Assembly (NCBI RefSeq): GCF_000801105.2
Contig: NC_079512.1
Coordinates: 38,209,848-38,273,847 of the forward strand
Reading direction: 5' to 3'
Source: Raphanus sativus
Lineage: Eukaryota > Streptophyta > Magnoliopsida > Brassicales > Brassicaceae
Length of the DNA stretch: 64,000 bases
A program made the position numbers and the translations under genes. This document shows, piece by piece, positions 8,994 through 19,605 of this stretch (position 1 is its first letter; every line of letters starts with the position of its first letter). The notes beneath the pieces were generated by a model that saw nothing but the letters and a program-made list of their open reading frames with translations, was not told the DNA's origin and searched no databases.

Positions 8994-10338
8994 ATGTCGA
9001 CTCCAAGAAGAAGTGCTCGTCTTCAATCCTCCGGAGATGCTCCATGCAATCCCTCTCCGAATCCCTCAGCGGTATCACAAGCCCCCTCGGCTTCTTGCAC
9101 TCGCAAGTACTCCCGGAAGCGACTCCGCCGTCAGAAACAAAGCACTCTCCCACCGGATCAGTCCGAACCAGACAACATCGCCTCTGGATCAGACGGAGAT
9201 GCCTCCGATGTCATTCCGGAGCATGTGGGGACTCAGATTCCCGAGGATCTCAATGACGACGAAGTCCCTCTTGAGCTGATCTCAAAGGAAATCCGACATG
9301 CAACGGTCCGTGCTGCATTTCAGGCTAGGGTTGAACAGAATCCGGAGCTCCTCAAACCTCTCAAACGACCTTACAATCGTCTTTTCTCCTCGTTTGCTGC
9401 GACTGAACGCTATCACTCCCTGCAGCAGCGGATCTTCCTTGAACAACTGAGCTTGCCTCTCACTGTTAAGGATCTTGACGACGTCAAGGAAGTAGTACTC
9501 CGGTCAGGGTTGATCTACACTGTAACCGATGTCGATCCATTTCAACCAAGTCTCGTTAGAGAATTCATCGCAAACCTGGCAGACGCTGAGAAACGTGATG
9601 ACGGTGTGGCGGTGTACATTAGAGGATCTCTTGTTGACTTCTCTCCCAGCTTAATCAACGCGATTTTCTGCACTACTGGCGTTGACGAGAAACCAAGCTG
9701 GATGGATGAGAACATTGACGAAGTCTGCGGCTTTCTCTCTGATGGTCGGGTTCAACGCTGGGAGGACATGAGCTCTAAGTACCTAACTCTTCAAAATCAG
9801 GTGCTCTACAAACTTGTGTGCACTAACTGGATCCCCACTACCAGCTACACAGCTATGAACACTGAGCGTCTTCGTTTTGTCTACATGCTTCATCACCACA
9901 ATCGGTTTGACTTCGGGGAGCTTGTCTACAATCAGATCATCTCCATGTCTGAAAACACGAAGACTGAGAAGACTCGTCGGATCTTGTTTCCTACTCTGAT
10001 TCAACAGATCCTGCTTGCCCAACGCTCCATACCTCCTGACTCCAGTGATGAAGACCTGATCGAGTGTCCAAGAGCTGTGGTCAAAGACAAGAAGGCTGGA
10101 AAAGGAGATGGCATTGTCTCGCGTCCTCCTAACCTTGAGGAAGACGTGCTTCATGCAATTGCAGAACTCAAAGCCATTCATATTCGGCTCAAGAGTAAGG
10201 TTTCTCTGAGGAGGTTTCTTGGTAACACTTAATCTTGCTAACTTCTTTTCGTTTTTTATCTCATTGTGCTTCACTGCAGGGGGAGATTATGGAGACATCG
10301 GTGGCACCTCAGCCTCGGCAAACCAAGACAACGACTAA
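8994..10338 (+). CDS. Retrotransposon ORF3, envelope-position protein (putative plant transposon protein family)
   Basis: ATG at 8994 (MSTPRRSARLQ) opens 412 codons to a TAA at 10230-10232, in a different frame from pol. The N-terminal 100 residues are basic, Ser/Pro-rich and disordered-looking. The rest is a globular region of the kind annotated as 'putative plant transposon protein' in Sireviruses and other plant elements. The function is unknown. I see no clear signal peptide or membrane anchor in this part, so the name envelope-like is positional only. An intron-like segment lies at the 3' end. Donors at 10195 (AAGA|GTAAGG) and 10222 (CTTG|GTAACA) are both in codon phase 1. Either can join the strong acceptor CTTCACTGCAG ending at 10279, and the frame then continues for 19 more codons (GDYGDIGGTSASANQDND) to TAA at 10336-10338. 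The unspliced protein ends at 10232. The upstream open frame from 8733 may be leader sequence. Confidence 0.75.
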
Positions 10339-10570
10339 TGAATGTGTTGCCGCTCAGATGTTTAATCCTTGTTTCGGTGTTTATTTGAATTATCATGAAC
10401 CTGTGAACTCTTTTTCTATCGGCTGTAATATCCTAGTTTTCATGATGAAATTTAAGGATAATCTCTTGGGGTGTTCTCCTTGATTTGCTGACTTTCATAA
10501 TCGTGTTGCATATCAGAATGTGTGTCGTAGTGGTTTTCTGTTGCAGGTAGCAGGGAAGTCACATTGAGAT

Positions 10571-10583
10571 AAAAAGGGGGAGA
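10571..10583 (+). other. Polypurine tract
   Basis: The purine run aaaaagggggaga directly abuts the 3' LTR start (10585) and would prime plus-strand synthesis. A second purine run (gggggaga) at 10280 and one inside the LTR echo it. Sireviruses are known for multiple such tracts. Confidence 0.9.
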
Positions 10584-10584
10584 A

Positions 10585-11142
10585 TGTTGGTTCCAGGAGT
10601 GGAGCTGTTCACGAGTGAAGCAAAGAAGTGTTACGCAGTCGGTTCGGTGTGTGATATACCGGAGAGATGTGTTACGCAGCCGGTTCGATGTATGACACAC
10701 CGGTTCAAGTTAAGTTGGATAAGCATGACGCATTGTTGAGTGAAGCTTGAGAGATAAGCTTCTTGAAGATTCTGTAACAGAAAGATCGTGACTTGAGGAT
10801 AAGTCTTTGAGGATCTTCTGATGCTAGAGATGAGGATGAGAAGATCGCATCTAAGGTATATAAGGGAGTGAGAGGCAGTTGGTCTCGTCACGGGTTTTAG
10901 AGTTTAGAAAGCGTGTGCTTGAAAGTGTTCAGCAGCGCGCATAGGATCATTGTGACAGGGGGAGAGTAGCTCGACCTGTCCTTGGGTAGATTAGGAATTG
11001 GTTCGTATCAAGTTCAGTTGAACGTTGTGTAATTCGAATTAGACAAGTCAAGTGTGATTGTCTAAGAGATTCTTAATAAAACAAGTTGTGTTTTGAGTAT
11101 TGAACGAGTTCCATAAGGAATCGGTGTCCACTTGGTTTTACA
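10585..11142 (+). repeat. 3' LTR (558 bp)
   Basis: Identical by eye to the 5' LTR at 1957-2514. Followed by the target duplication TTTCG (11143-11147) and by the severed last codons of the host gene (CGT CTG TGA, 11148-11156). Confidence 0.95.
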
Positions 11143-11156
11143 TTTCGCGTCTGTGA

Positions 11157-12736
11157 GAGAGAAGACAAGAAGATGAAGTGTGTGGGATGTTTTTGTGTTC
11201 CTCTAACCCTATTGTTTGTTTGATTCGTATAAGCTGTAATAGACCATTTGGATGTTTGATAGATGGCGAGAAGACCATTTCCTAGTGTGAAGGTGGTCTC
11301 ATCGTTGCGTTTGGTCTAGGCTTTGAGGCTTGTCGGTGGTCAGTTACATCAGTTATGTGCTTCTCTGGTTCAGAATTTCTATTTTGCTATGCCTATTAGA
11401 AGTTAATAATGGGCTTTGTTTGTTCTTTTAGTTATAAGCTTAATTTTTTCAATTTTTGTAATTATAAAACAAAATAAAATAAAACTTTGATATGAATACC
11501 TTTTAAAAGATATTTGATAAAAATACATACTGCAAAAAGGAAAGAAATCCGGCAACAAAAGTATTTGCTTTTGTCAGTTACAAAGAAAAAGAGTATTTGA
11601 TTTGTAAGATCAAAGTGAAGTGTTAACGTTCATATTTTACAAACGCAGAAGTGAAGTAGTTGGTACCAACAAAATAAAAAGAACTTATCCTTCGGTTTAT
11701 TTTCCTACTCAGCCATTGAAGATAGTAATCTACTGCCAACTTAATCTTTCGCAATCTCCATGTATTTGCAAATAGCAGAACTGAAACTTAAAACGCTAAT
11801 TACTATACTAGTGTACTCACCAGTTTTTGGAAATGAAATCCCTAGCTGAGTAGCTGTCGTCACTATGAATAGCTTGAGCTTCTTAGAGCAGAGTATCAGA
11901 TAAAAATCCCAACGAAACTTTAAAATTGGAAATAAACAGACTCAAACTTTTCAAAAAAAAAAGATACAGACGAGAATACAGCTCAAGATTAGGCGCATGT
12001 ATTTTCTCTTCTGCAATCTTTTATTTTCCATTTTACAAATAAGATAGCAGCCATAAGATAAGAACATGCTGCCTAAACTCATAAAACACTAATTCTTGAC
12101 TATGCAAGGAGACTTGACGGAAGGGAGTACAGTTTCAAAGAGTGGTTAAATGATGGAACCTTCCAAGGCATAAGAGGCTGGACACGTGTTCTCTACTCAA
12201 TTGCTGAACTTGCAAAGTTTGAAGAGAAGACAAAAGAAGTGAGATGTTTCAGAAATTGTTTGGCAAGAATATATTGTTCGTTGTACACATGTTGCTCACT
12301 CCATTGCTAACGTGCCACTTAGCTGTAGATAATCTATTCAATCTTATACAGCAGATTTAGTTCCCCTCTATTAACTAAACAACTTTCTTACCCTAGAGTA
12401 GACTTCATCGATATGCATTGATGAACCATGTAAATATGTGTATTTCATTGCGCTTTTGCTTACTAACACATCCCTATTAACAACTTGATTGGATTAGTGA
12501 TATGAAGACTATTAGGAAAAGACGGCGAAACTGTGACAAAAAAAGGAAAAGAGGACGATGACGCCGTGATATAGTTGGTCGATTTTGGTCATATATAGAG
12601 TCAGAGAGTATTCATGAATTGTCAAAGAGGTCATAGTTAAGATATAGAGCAAAGCTTGGCGAGCAAGATAATTAAAGAGGTCACTTTCGAGAAAACGTGT
12701 CCAAGAACATTCAACGCTGTTACGCTGATGTTCTCT
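11157..12736. other. 3' flank of small-protein gene copy 1 and promoter of copy 2
   Basis: No gene recognised. 11157-11260 is the 3' UTR of copy 1 and aligns with 13028-13190 after copy 2. It carries the empty-site counterpart (ctgtaatagaccatttgg, about 11235) of the retroposon target in copy 2. 11590-11830 resembles 15430-15660, so the duplicated unit is about 2.5-3 kb. The part after 12420 is the promoter duplicate. A G-box-like cacgtg lies at about 12183. Confidence 0.5.
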
Positions 12737-12743
12737 TATAAAT
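12737..12743 (+). promoter_or_regulatory. TATA box of small-protein gene copy 2
   Basis: TATAAAT about 100 bases upstream of the ATG at 12842, in the same position as the TATA box of copy 1. Confidence 0.6.
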
Positions 12744-12841
12744 GCATAAACTTCACATAGTTACCCAACATTAAACCAAAAACATCATCCATCGTATATA
12801 GACTCCAGATCACGCACTTTCTTTAACACTATCCGATGTTC

Positions 12842-13027
12842 ATGTCTCTGATCTTAGAGTTCTTTTTTGGTTGCTTCGTTCCAAAATCTGGCTCAAAGAG
12901 AATCTCAACCGATAGTAGTAACTCGAAAGTATTGTCCTTGGATAAACCAAAAAGCGAATCCAATTCTCCGAGAGCTCCTATCATAGTGCCTCATTTTCCC
13001 GTAGGTTCGTATCTTTCGCGTCTGTAA
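12842..13027 (+). CDS. Small plant protein, intact tandem copy (61 aa)
   Basis: Intact paralogue of the gene at 1780. It shares the FFGCFVPKSGSK start, a Ser/Lys-rich middle, and the end PRAPIIVPHFPVGSYLSRL. An in-frame ATG also occurs at 12836, but 12842 matches the start of copy 1. It is a single exon with no signal peptide and no known domain. The family looks Brassicaceae-type and uncharacterised; I give no function. Promoter and 3' flank are duplicated with it. A retroposon sits about 165 bp beyond the stop codon. Confidence 0.65.
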   Translation: MSLILEFFFGCFVPKSGSKRISTDSSNSKVLSLDKPKSESNSPRAPIIVPHFPVGSYLSRL

Positions 13028-13192
13028 AGAGAGACGGGAAAATGAAAGTTTTTGTGGGATGTTGACATATTTTATTGTTGTTTTTTTTTTTGAAATATTA
13101 TTTTTTTATTGTTGTTGTGAAGGTTTTTCGTTTGTTTTGTTCCTCTCTTAATCCTCTTGTTTGTTTGATTATGTATAAACTGAAATAGACCA

Positions 13193-15395
13193 AATTGCCT
13201 CTCTAGGAAACTTTCTCTGCCTTCTCTTTAAACTCGCTTCTGTCGTGACCTAGTTTTCCGGCCGACGGGGCGGGTTTTCATAGCCGCCGTCGGTCCGGTT
13301 TCTTTGTGTGCTTTTCTTTTTAAGTTTATGCATGTCTCCAGCGACGCACCCTTCATGTGGTGGTTGTTTGGCTTTTTGTCTCCGGCGTCCTCGTCTTCTT
13401 CTCCGGTGAAGGGCGGTCGGCTTACTCCGCGATTCACTCTCCTTATGTGAAGATGGCGGCTTAATGTATCTAGTTTTCGGAAGAAAACGATTTTCTCAAA
13501 TCTTTCCGTTTGGTGGAAAGACTCGGTTTTTCTCTCGGGTAGTGAAAGGTTAAGGTGGAGGTTGAAATCTCGTCACTGGACGAGTAAAACTCTCCGATGG
13601 AGGATGGTTTCGAGTTGATAGAAGCTTCTTCTTCTATGGCGAGGCGTAATTTGTCGGTTGAGATCTCGCATGTCGATTGATGCTCTCCAAGTTTGGGAAC
13701 ATAGAAGAAGAAGGCGCAAGTGTTGAAGATGGAGATCTCGTAGTAATACTGTTCCCGGCAGTTCCGGTGTTTGCTTTCACGCCGATGAGATCTCAGGCGT
13801 AAAGCTTCGGTCGGTGGAGAGATGGAGACGGTTTCATCGTGTTTTTGACGCGGATTTCGTCTTTTTCTCTTTTGTTAAACACATGTTTCGGACGTGTGTA
13901 TGGTTTGGGTTTCGATTGGGCTTGATGTTGGGCCTAGCTTGTGTAGTATTGGTGTTGTATTTTAAAGTGGCCAATTTGACCATTTGTATGTTTTTCAGTT
14001 TAATAATTACTAGATTTTGATCCGCGCTTCGAAAGCGCGGGTATTATTTTTCACTTTTATGAAATATATTATTTGTTTGTAATTATTGAATTTATTTATT
14101 TTAATAAAATTTTCTTTATAATAATTTCGACACATAGAGTGTCTCTAATAAACTATATATTTCTCTAGTTTTGTTTTATTCGCTCTTCAATCAACATATT
14201 TATTTGGCTTGTTGTTAAAATAAATGATTATAGACTTTGATCTCTGCACCTCCGCGGATGTATATTTTAACAAATATGATGATATTTGTTTTTCATGTAA
14301 TTATAAGGGTTTGGCAAAATGAATCCGAAGAACATAACTGATACCAATCAGTAAATATAGTACCAAACCTGAACATAAATTGATTAAATATTCGAATTAT
14401 TCAAAATTGTTAGTTAGAGAACCGAATCGGATCCGAACCGAAGTATTCGTGTATCTGAATTTATCTAAAATAGATTTATATATTTATATATTAATTATTT
14501 TTATATTTAACGTATATAAAACATCAAGAATGATACCTTTAAATTGGTTTAAAATACTTAAAAATATATATAGATAGTCAAAAACAAATATCTGAAATAG
14601 TTAAAGTATATTCAAATCACCAAAAATACTTAAAATAATTATTGATTTCGTATCCAAATTTTTAAATCAAACCAATTGATATGTTAAGCTTAGATATTCT
14701 GACATATGTTACTTAAATTTATAAGTAATATATTACTTTATTTATAGATTTTGAGAAATTTTAAATATATAGTGATTTAAAACTTTAAAAATAATTTAAA
14801 TATGTTATCCAAACCCAAACCAAACCCGTAAAAATCCGAATCAAACTCAAACAAAAATTTAGAAACATCCTAATAGGACTGAAATCTTTGATCTCGAAAA
14901 CTCGAAACGCAAACTGATCAGAACCAAACCCGTATGGATGTCTGAAAACCCATCCTTAGTCATTATTATATATCGTATAATTTCATCATATAATTAATCG
15001 TATTTTATATGTACCATCATATAACTAATCATATAATTAATAGTATTTAATATGTATCATCATATAAATAATTACATATATTATATTTTAAAAATTTAAT
15101 ATGAAATATAAAACCATAATTTGAGTTGGTATTTCAAATTGGGCTTTGTATTGTATTTTTCTTATATATATTGACAATATTTTTTTATAATAGACTTAAT
15201 AACTTAAGTCCATTACTTTTTCTATTTAATACTACTATCTTTGTTTCCAAACAATTTTTTTTTTAAAAGACTACAATCCATGTTTCTAAACACACCAATT
15301 TTTTTTAATACTCTTATCCAAGTATCCAAACACACCGAATTTGTACTTCAGCTTTAATAAGATAGATAATATTTCAGGCGGTAAAAAAAAAAAAA
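13193..15395 (+). mobile_element. A-tailed non-LTR retroposon, split by a Helitron
   Basis: Bounded by the direct repeat aaactgaaatagacca (13177-13192 and 15396-15411); the A's overlap the tail, so 13 bases are certain. It ends in GGCGGT plus about 16 A. Removing the Helitron at 14010-15366 leaves about 846 bp. The body is unusually GC-rich for the region (cggccgacgg-type strings at about 13260 and 13400) and has no long ORF. Size, A tail and 13-16 bp duplication fit a non-autonomous LINE-mobilised retroposon of the Sadhu kind. The class is an inference from structure. The paralogous 3' flank near 11235 shows the empty site. Confidence 0.75.
14010..15366 (-). mobile_element. Non-autonomous Helitron (1,357 bp)
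   Basis: Read on the minus strand, it starts TCTATCTTATTAAAG (ending at 15366). It ends with a GC hairpin (cccgcgctttcgaagcgcgg), about seven more bases, and CTAG at 14010-14013. The bases outside are A at the 5' end and T at the 3' end, as Helitrons require, with no target duplication. Removing it rejoins ttaataatta|tatttcaggcggt, a natural retroposon 3' end. The interior is AT-rich with no Rep/helicase gene, so it depends on a partner elsewhere. Confidence 0.85.
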
Positions 15396-15411
15396 AAACT
15401 GAAATAGACCA

Positions 15412-16117
15412 TTTATATAAATAAAACAAAATATATATTCAGACCAAACTGAAGTTTTAACGTTTACATGTTTCGTACCGGAATGACAACAATAGGAATT
15501 CTTATATTCAATGTCGTCACTATGCACGAGTGTTAGTTCATAGTTTTGTTCTCTAGAGGGCACGTACAAAATGGGTGCTGGCCTGCTGGACATAAACAAT
15601 GCTTAAGATGTAGTAGCATTACTGTACTAGTATGAGTGAGTTCACCAGTTTTTAATATTTTAATGTAAATAGTCAACGCTAGCATAACAACAACAAAAAA
15701 AATAAACTCATTCCGCCAGAAAAAATGTACATTTGAATATTGGCGCCAATTATTATTATTACAGCCTTTACATATTGCGTGGCGCCAGAGTGAAATCGGA
15801 TTATAACCAAACACAAGTACAGGTGTCCAAATCTGGACACTTTAATATACGGACGGTCAAGATTCAAGATTCTTTTCATTTTAAATTATATAAATCTTTA
15901 GGGAAATCTATAATTTCCGTAAATACATGAATCTACAGCACATCAAAAACAAAGGGTAAAAAGCGGAGAAAGAGAAAAAAAAATCTGAATCGTTGTCTCT
16001 GGTCAAAAAAAAAAAAAAACCCTAACGTTCACAGGTAAAGGCTCCCCTCCCTCGTTCGCTCTCGTCTGAGTCACTCTTCGATTGCTCAGGTTTTCTTTGT
16101 TGGCAGATCTCTCGGAG
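15412..16117. other. Intergenic / HMGB5 promoter and leader
   Basis: 15430-15660 is related to 11590-11830, part of the small-gene duplication. The HMGB5 5' UTR probably begins near 16000. It contains aaccctaac at about 16020 and a CT-rich tract before the ATG. Nothing else recognised. Confidence 0.45.
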
Positions 16118-17069
16118 ATGAAAGGTGGTGAAACCAAAGCTCAAGCGAAGGGCACTGATGACAGGTATCTCTCTCTTTAATCACATCTGAGATTCACTTT
16201 GATTTTTTTTTGTTTCGTTTAATTTTGATTTGATTGGATTGGATTGGTCTGTCACTCAGATTGAAGACGAGAGGTAAGAAAGCTGGAAAGAAAGCCGCCA
16301 AGGATCCTAACAAGCCTAAGAGGCCTCCTAGTGCTTTCTTCGTCTTCCTGTAAGTCTCCAATTGATTAGGGAGATTAGTAGTTAGTTAGTTAGTGTTGCT
16401 AATTTATTTTTTTTTTTATTCAGGGAGGGATTCCGTAAGGAGTTCAATCTAGCTAACCCTGACAACAAATCCGTCGGAGCTGTAAGTAGTAGTACTAATC
16501 TGGGATCTACAATCTCTCTACCATATAGGTTCTTAGTTGTTTTGAATATTTTGTAAACATTTTAGGTTGGTAAAGCTGCTGGAGCTAAATGGAAATCCAT
16601 GACTGATGAAGTGAGTCTTGTTTTGTTTTGTTTTGTTTTTTTTTGAATTTTAATCCTTAGATCTGTTACTCATTTTTTCAATGAAACAGGACAAAGCTCC
16701 TTTCGTAGCCAAGGCAGAGACTAAAAAGAGTGAATATACCAAGACTATGCAAAAATACAACATGAAATTGGTAATTCATTTACATTCTTCTTCTTCTTTT
16801 TGTCGCTGCTTACTTTTTCTTGTTGACCTCTTTTTGTCATTTTCTGATGTATGTTTCTTTTTTTTCTTACAGGCTAATGGAACTAGCACAGCTGGAGATG
16901 ATGACTCTGACAAGTCCAAGTCTGAAGTCAACGAAGGCGCAAGTGAAGAGGTTTGTTACTTATGCTTGAAAAAATTGTCTGTTATGTTGCCTTTTTTAAT
17001 TGTTGCTATTTGCTAGTGTGTAACACATACTTCTTTTTTTTTTTTTTGTAGGAGGAAGATGATGATTAG
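16118..17069 (+). CDS. HMGB5: HMGB-type high mobility group chromatin protein (138 aa, 7 exons)
   Basis: Exons 16118-16164, 16260-16349, 16424-16481, 16566-16610, 16690-16770, 16873-16950 and 17052-17069 join in frame. A short basic N-terminus ([16 protein letters not shown], then a [17 protein letters not shown] stretch) precedes one HMG box (about residues 33-102, with [16 protein letters not shown] and AGAKWKSM). The tail is acidic and ends in EEEEDDD. Plant HMGB proteins bind and bend DNA without sequence specificity in the nucleus. By position next to WOX13 this is the HMGB5 orthologue (At4g35570), and details such as NPDNKSVG and APFVAK agree. The long acidic tail resembles HMGB4 more closely, so HMGB4 is the alternative name. 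All splice sites are canonical. Confidence 0.9.
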
Positions 17070-17343
17070 AAGATGTATCATCGATTTGTCTTATGGAGTA
17101 TCTTCTGTTGTATTGTTTTTAGCTGCTAGTTTTTAGGGAGAAGAACAGTTTCACTATTGCTTTGTTTTCTTCCCCTTTTATGTTAACTGGGATTATTCGT
17201 ACTATCTACTACAACTTGTTATGCACAACTTTGGATTTAGCTTGATTTTCGTCTCTACCCTTTTATGCGATGGTATCATTTGTTTCCATGAATCTAATTC
17301 TATCTCCTAGTATATTTTGCCATCTCGAACGCCACAGAGAAGC

Positions 17344-17466
17344 TTATCTTGGACAAAGCAAGCCCGTATTTCGTCTTGGTCTGGTCAAATGTGATGCCAC
17401 TTTTGTCTCATGTCTCTCTTCATTGGTCACAAGGGTCTTCTCATTATTACTTGCAGCATCTGCTTT
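17344..17466 (-). other. Coding-looking fragment, possible relic of a lost neighbour
   Basis: On the minus strand a 40-codon open stretch follows an acceptor-like taaagcag and ends in TAA at 17344-17346. Its composition is protein-like (for example NNEKTLVTNEERHETKVASH). Upstream, 17470-17570 also has acidic codons (EIEIEDN). It lies between HMGB5 and WOX13, where A. thaliana has a WD40/transducin gene (At4g35560), so it could be a C-terminal relic of that gene. I cannot confirm this by sequence. Confidence 0.3.
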
Positions 17467-17469
17467 AGG

Positions 17470-19605
17470 TTACCTTTGAACTTGTTCTTTCGGCTGCTAT
17501 TCTTGTTGTTGAGAATGATGATGATTATCCTCAATCTCAATTTCATCTTCATATGTCAAGAAGAATACGATCAGAGAAAATACAAAGACTCAAATTAATA
17601 CATATCAAAGTAGACCTCACGTATGTCCAACTCTTATTCTATTCTTCATGGTCAACTCTACTAAATTGTATCTAGTAAAAATTAGAAAGCTCTTCGATAG
17701 TTTCCTTGGTGCTTTCTTTATTAGTTGTGCGTTTGGATTTAGTTTTGAAGATAAGAATACAGCCCTTATACGCTGCAACAAACAATATATGCATACATGG
17801 ATTTAGTTACTCATTTGTGTGTTATCAGAACGTTAAAGAGTCAATGTTGTCACCTTTTCTCATCGGGAGATGATGTGATCACGCCTTCGTGATAAACTGT
17901 GCTATTCTTTTTGTAAACTCGGTTCAAGGATTCCGCAAGCCTAACAAAGTAAAGACAGTTAACACTTTTCGGTTCATCTCTATGTTTTATCGAAATGTCC
18001 TTTTGAGGTAAAACTGAGCTGACAACAAGTTATTAAGTCTTACCACCACTTACTATATCCAAATCAGTATGCTGACTTTTAATCTAGCCATACAATGATA
18101 CAGTGGATTTAATTAATCTCTTGGATTAAGAACATAAACTACAATAAAATAGACTCTAGAATAAATACAAAAAACATGATAGAGATGTAAGCATAAAATA
18201 AGGGTAGAACACTAGAGAAGCTATAGGTACACCAAACTCTCCAATCTAAAGAAAGAATCCAAAGAAGCTTGGCCATAGAGAATCCAATGGGTTCTTTTTC
18301 TGGGCCATGACTCATCACTGACTGTCTCACCATGAAAGAAAGAATAAGCTAGACGATTCTTTATATAATAATATAGCTTTAATACCAATTAGCATCTCCT
18401 GAAATTAATTTGAAAGTGGTAGATACTGTTGATGTAAGATCTCAAACTAGTCAAATAGTTATGTCATATTTTCCTTTTTATTATATTGTTTATAGTTCAA
18501 GTTTAAAATTGTTTTCCTTTAGTTGTTAAGATCAAATGTTACTATACATATCATTTTAATAACAAACAAAAATAGTTTAATCTATATTTTTACATATGCG
18601 CCCACAGCATACACTCGTTATAGAGAGACAACAAAGGCAAACATGTATGAATACGGACCTTTTTGGCGTTTATGTAAACGTTTTGGTTTCGATGTTTGAC
18701 TTAAGCTAGCACATGCAAACCTCACTATTTTCTTCCATAATGTTGACAATTAAAAATTACTTCACAGGAAAACATTGTCGGAAGAAAACGACGGGACTAA
18801 CAAATGTTTCTATATTCTTCTCTAGACTGCTAAACCAGAAATATAAATCCACACACAATAACATGAATTAGTATCAGAACAATCATAGGAATTAATTAAA
18901 ACATTCAAAATAATTTCCATCTGAATTCAAATGTGTTATTATGACTGAAAATGTCGCAATATGCAACTATAAGAAATAATTTACACGTTCCAACACATAC
19001 TGTATGACATTAGCCATGAACGTTTTAGTTTCATGTTTTTGTCGACCATTCTCACATTTTATTTCGAGTTAACAAAGACATCCGTGGTTAAACTTTCTGT
19101 TACTACTAATCAGAGATCAATTTCAATGGATTTTTTCCTCAAAAAAAAATTCAATGGATTTTTGTTTTATACAATTATGACTATTTAGTTGATATCTTAT
19201 TAAAATCTACCACCCTTAAGTTCCCGTGGAACATGGGCGGCGGACACCGACCACCTACAAGTTCTAAGGTTTAGACAACACGTGGAATCTGTGGCTCCTT
19301 TAACTTTAAAGTCCTGATGAGTGGCCCACCAGCTCTTTGCAATTCCTATACGTTTTTCTTTATTTTTTCTTAATTTTGAACTAGATAATAGGCATTGTAG
19401 CTAATACTCTCTCTATAGAATAATTGTGAAAGATATAACCTGGAATGTGTCAGAAAAGTTAGATCGCAACCTCAGTTTACCAATCTACGGAATGTTAGCT
19501 AACCGGTCAGCAGATGAGTAAACTAAAGCGTTGTTCATTTTTTGTTCTTTATCATTTATAATCATATACGTTGGACAATCAAAACTATTTATGAATAAAT
19601 TATAA
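17470..19605. other. Intergenic DNA without a recognised gene
   Basis: AT-rich, with short random ORFs only. It contains a poly(A) micro-insertion at 19122-19163. A 64-codon minus-strand frame at 18139-18333 with a hydrophobic C-terminal half is noted but not called. Confidence 0.5.
19122..19163 (+). mobile_element. Micro-insertion: few bases plus poly(A) between direct repeats
   Basis: The direct repeat ttcaatggattttt (19122-19135 and 19150-19163) flanks tcctc plus nine A. This is the footprint expected of an extremely 5'-truncated LINE-type insertion. Confidence 0.55.

Larger units (their letters stand above)
1957..11142 (+). mobile_element. Complete Ty1/copia LTR retrotransposon, Sirevirus type, very young
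   Basis: Full-length element of 9,186 bp: 558-bp LTRs (TG...CA), a primer-binding site for initiator tRNA-Met, gag-pol in one frame, a third ORF between pol and the 3' LTR, and a polypurine tract. A target duplication TTTCG lies at 1952-1956 and 11143-11147. The two LTRs read identical base for base by eye, which implies a very recent insertion. The order protease-integrase-RT-RNase H marks Ty1/copia. A long gag, three zinc knuckles, and an extra ORF in the envelope position mark the Sirevirus lineage. Arabidopsis Endovir is the closest relative I can suggest, by layout only. No stop codon or frameshift interrupts gag-pol, so it may be autonomous. It sits in the last codons of a small-protein gene. 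Confidence 0.95.

Noticed and set aside
9783..10274. 163-codon minus-strand frame over ORF3
   Set aside because: Antisense shadow of ORF3 with no motif of its own.
18139..18333. 64-codon minus-strand frame with a hydrophobic half
   Set aside because: Could be a micropeptide, but there is no promoter, conservation or family evidence.
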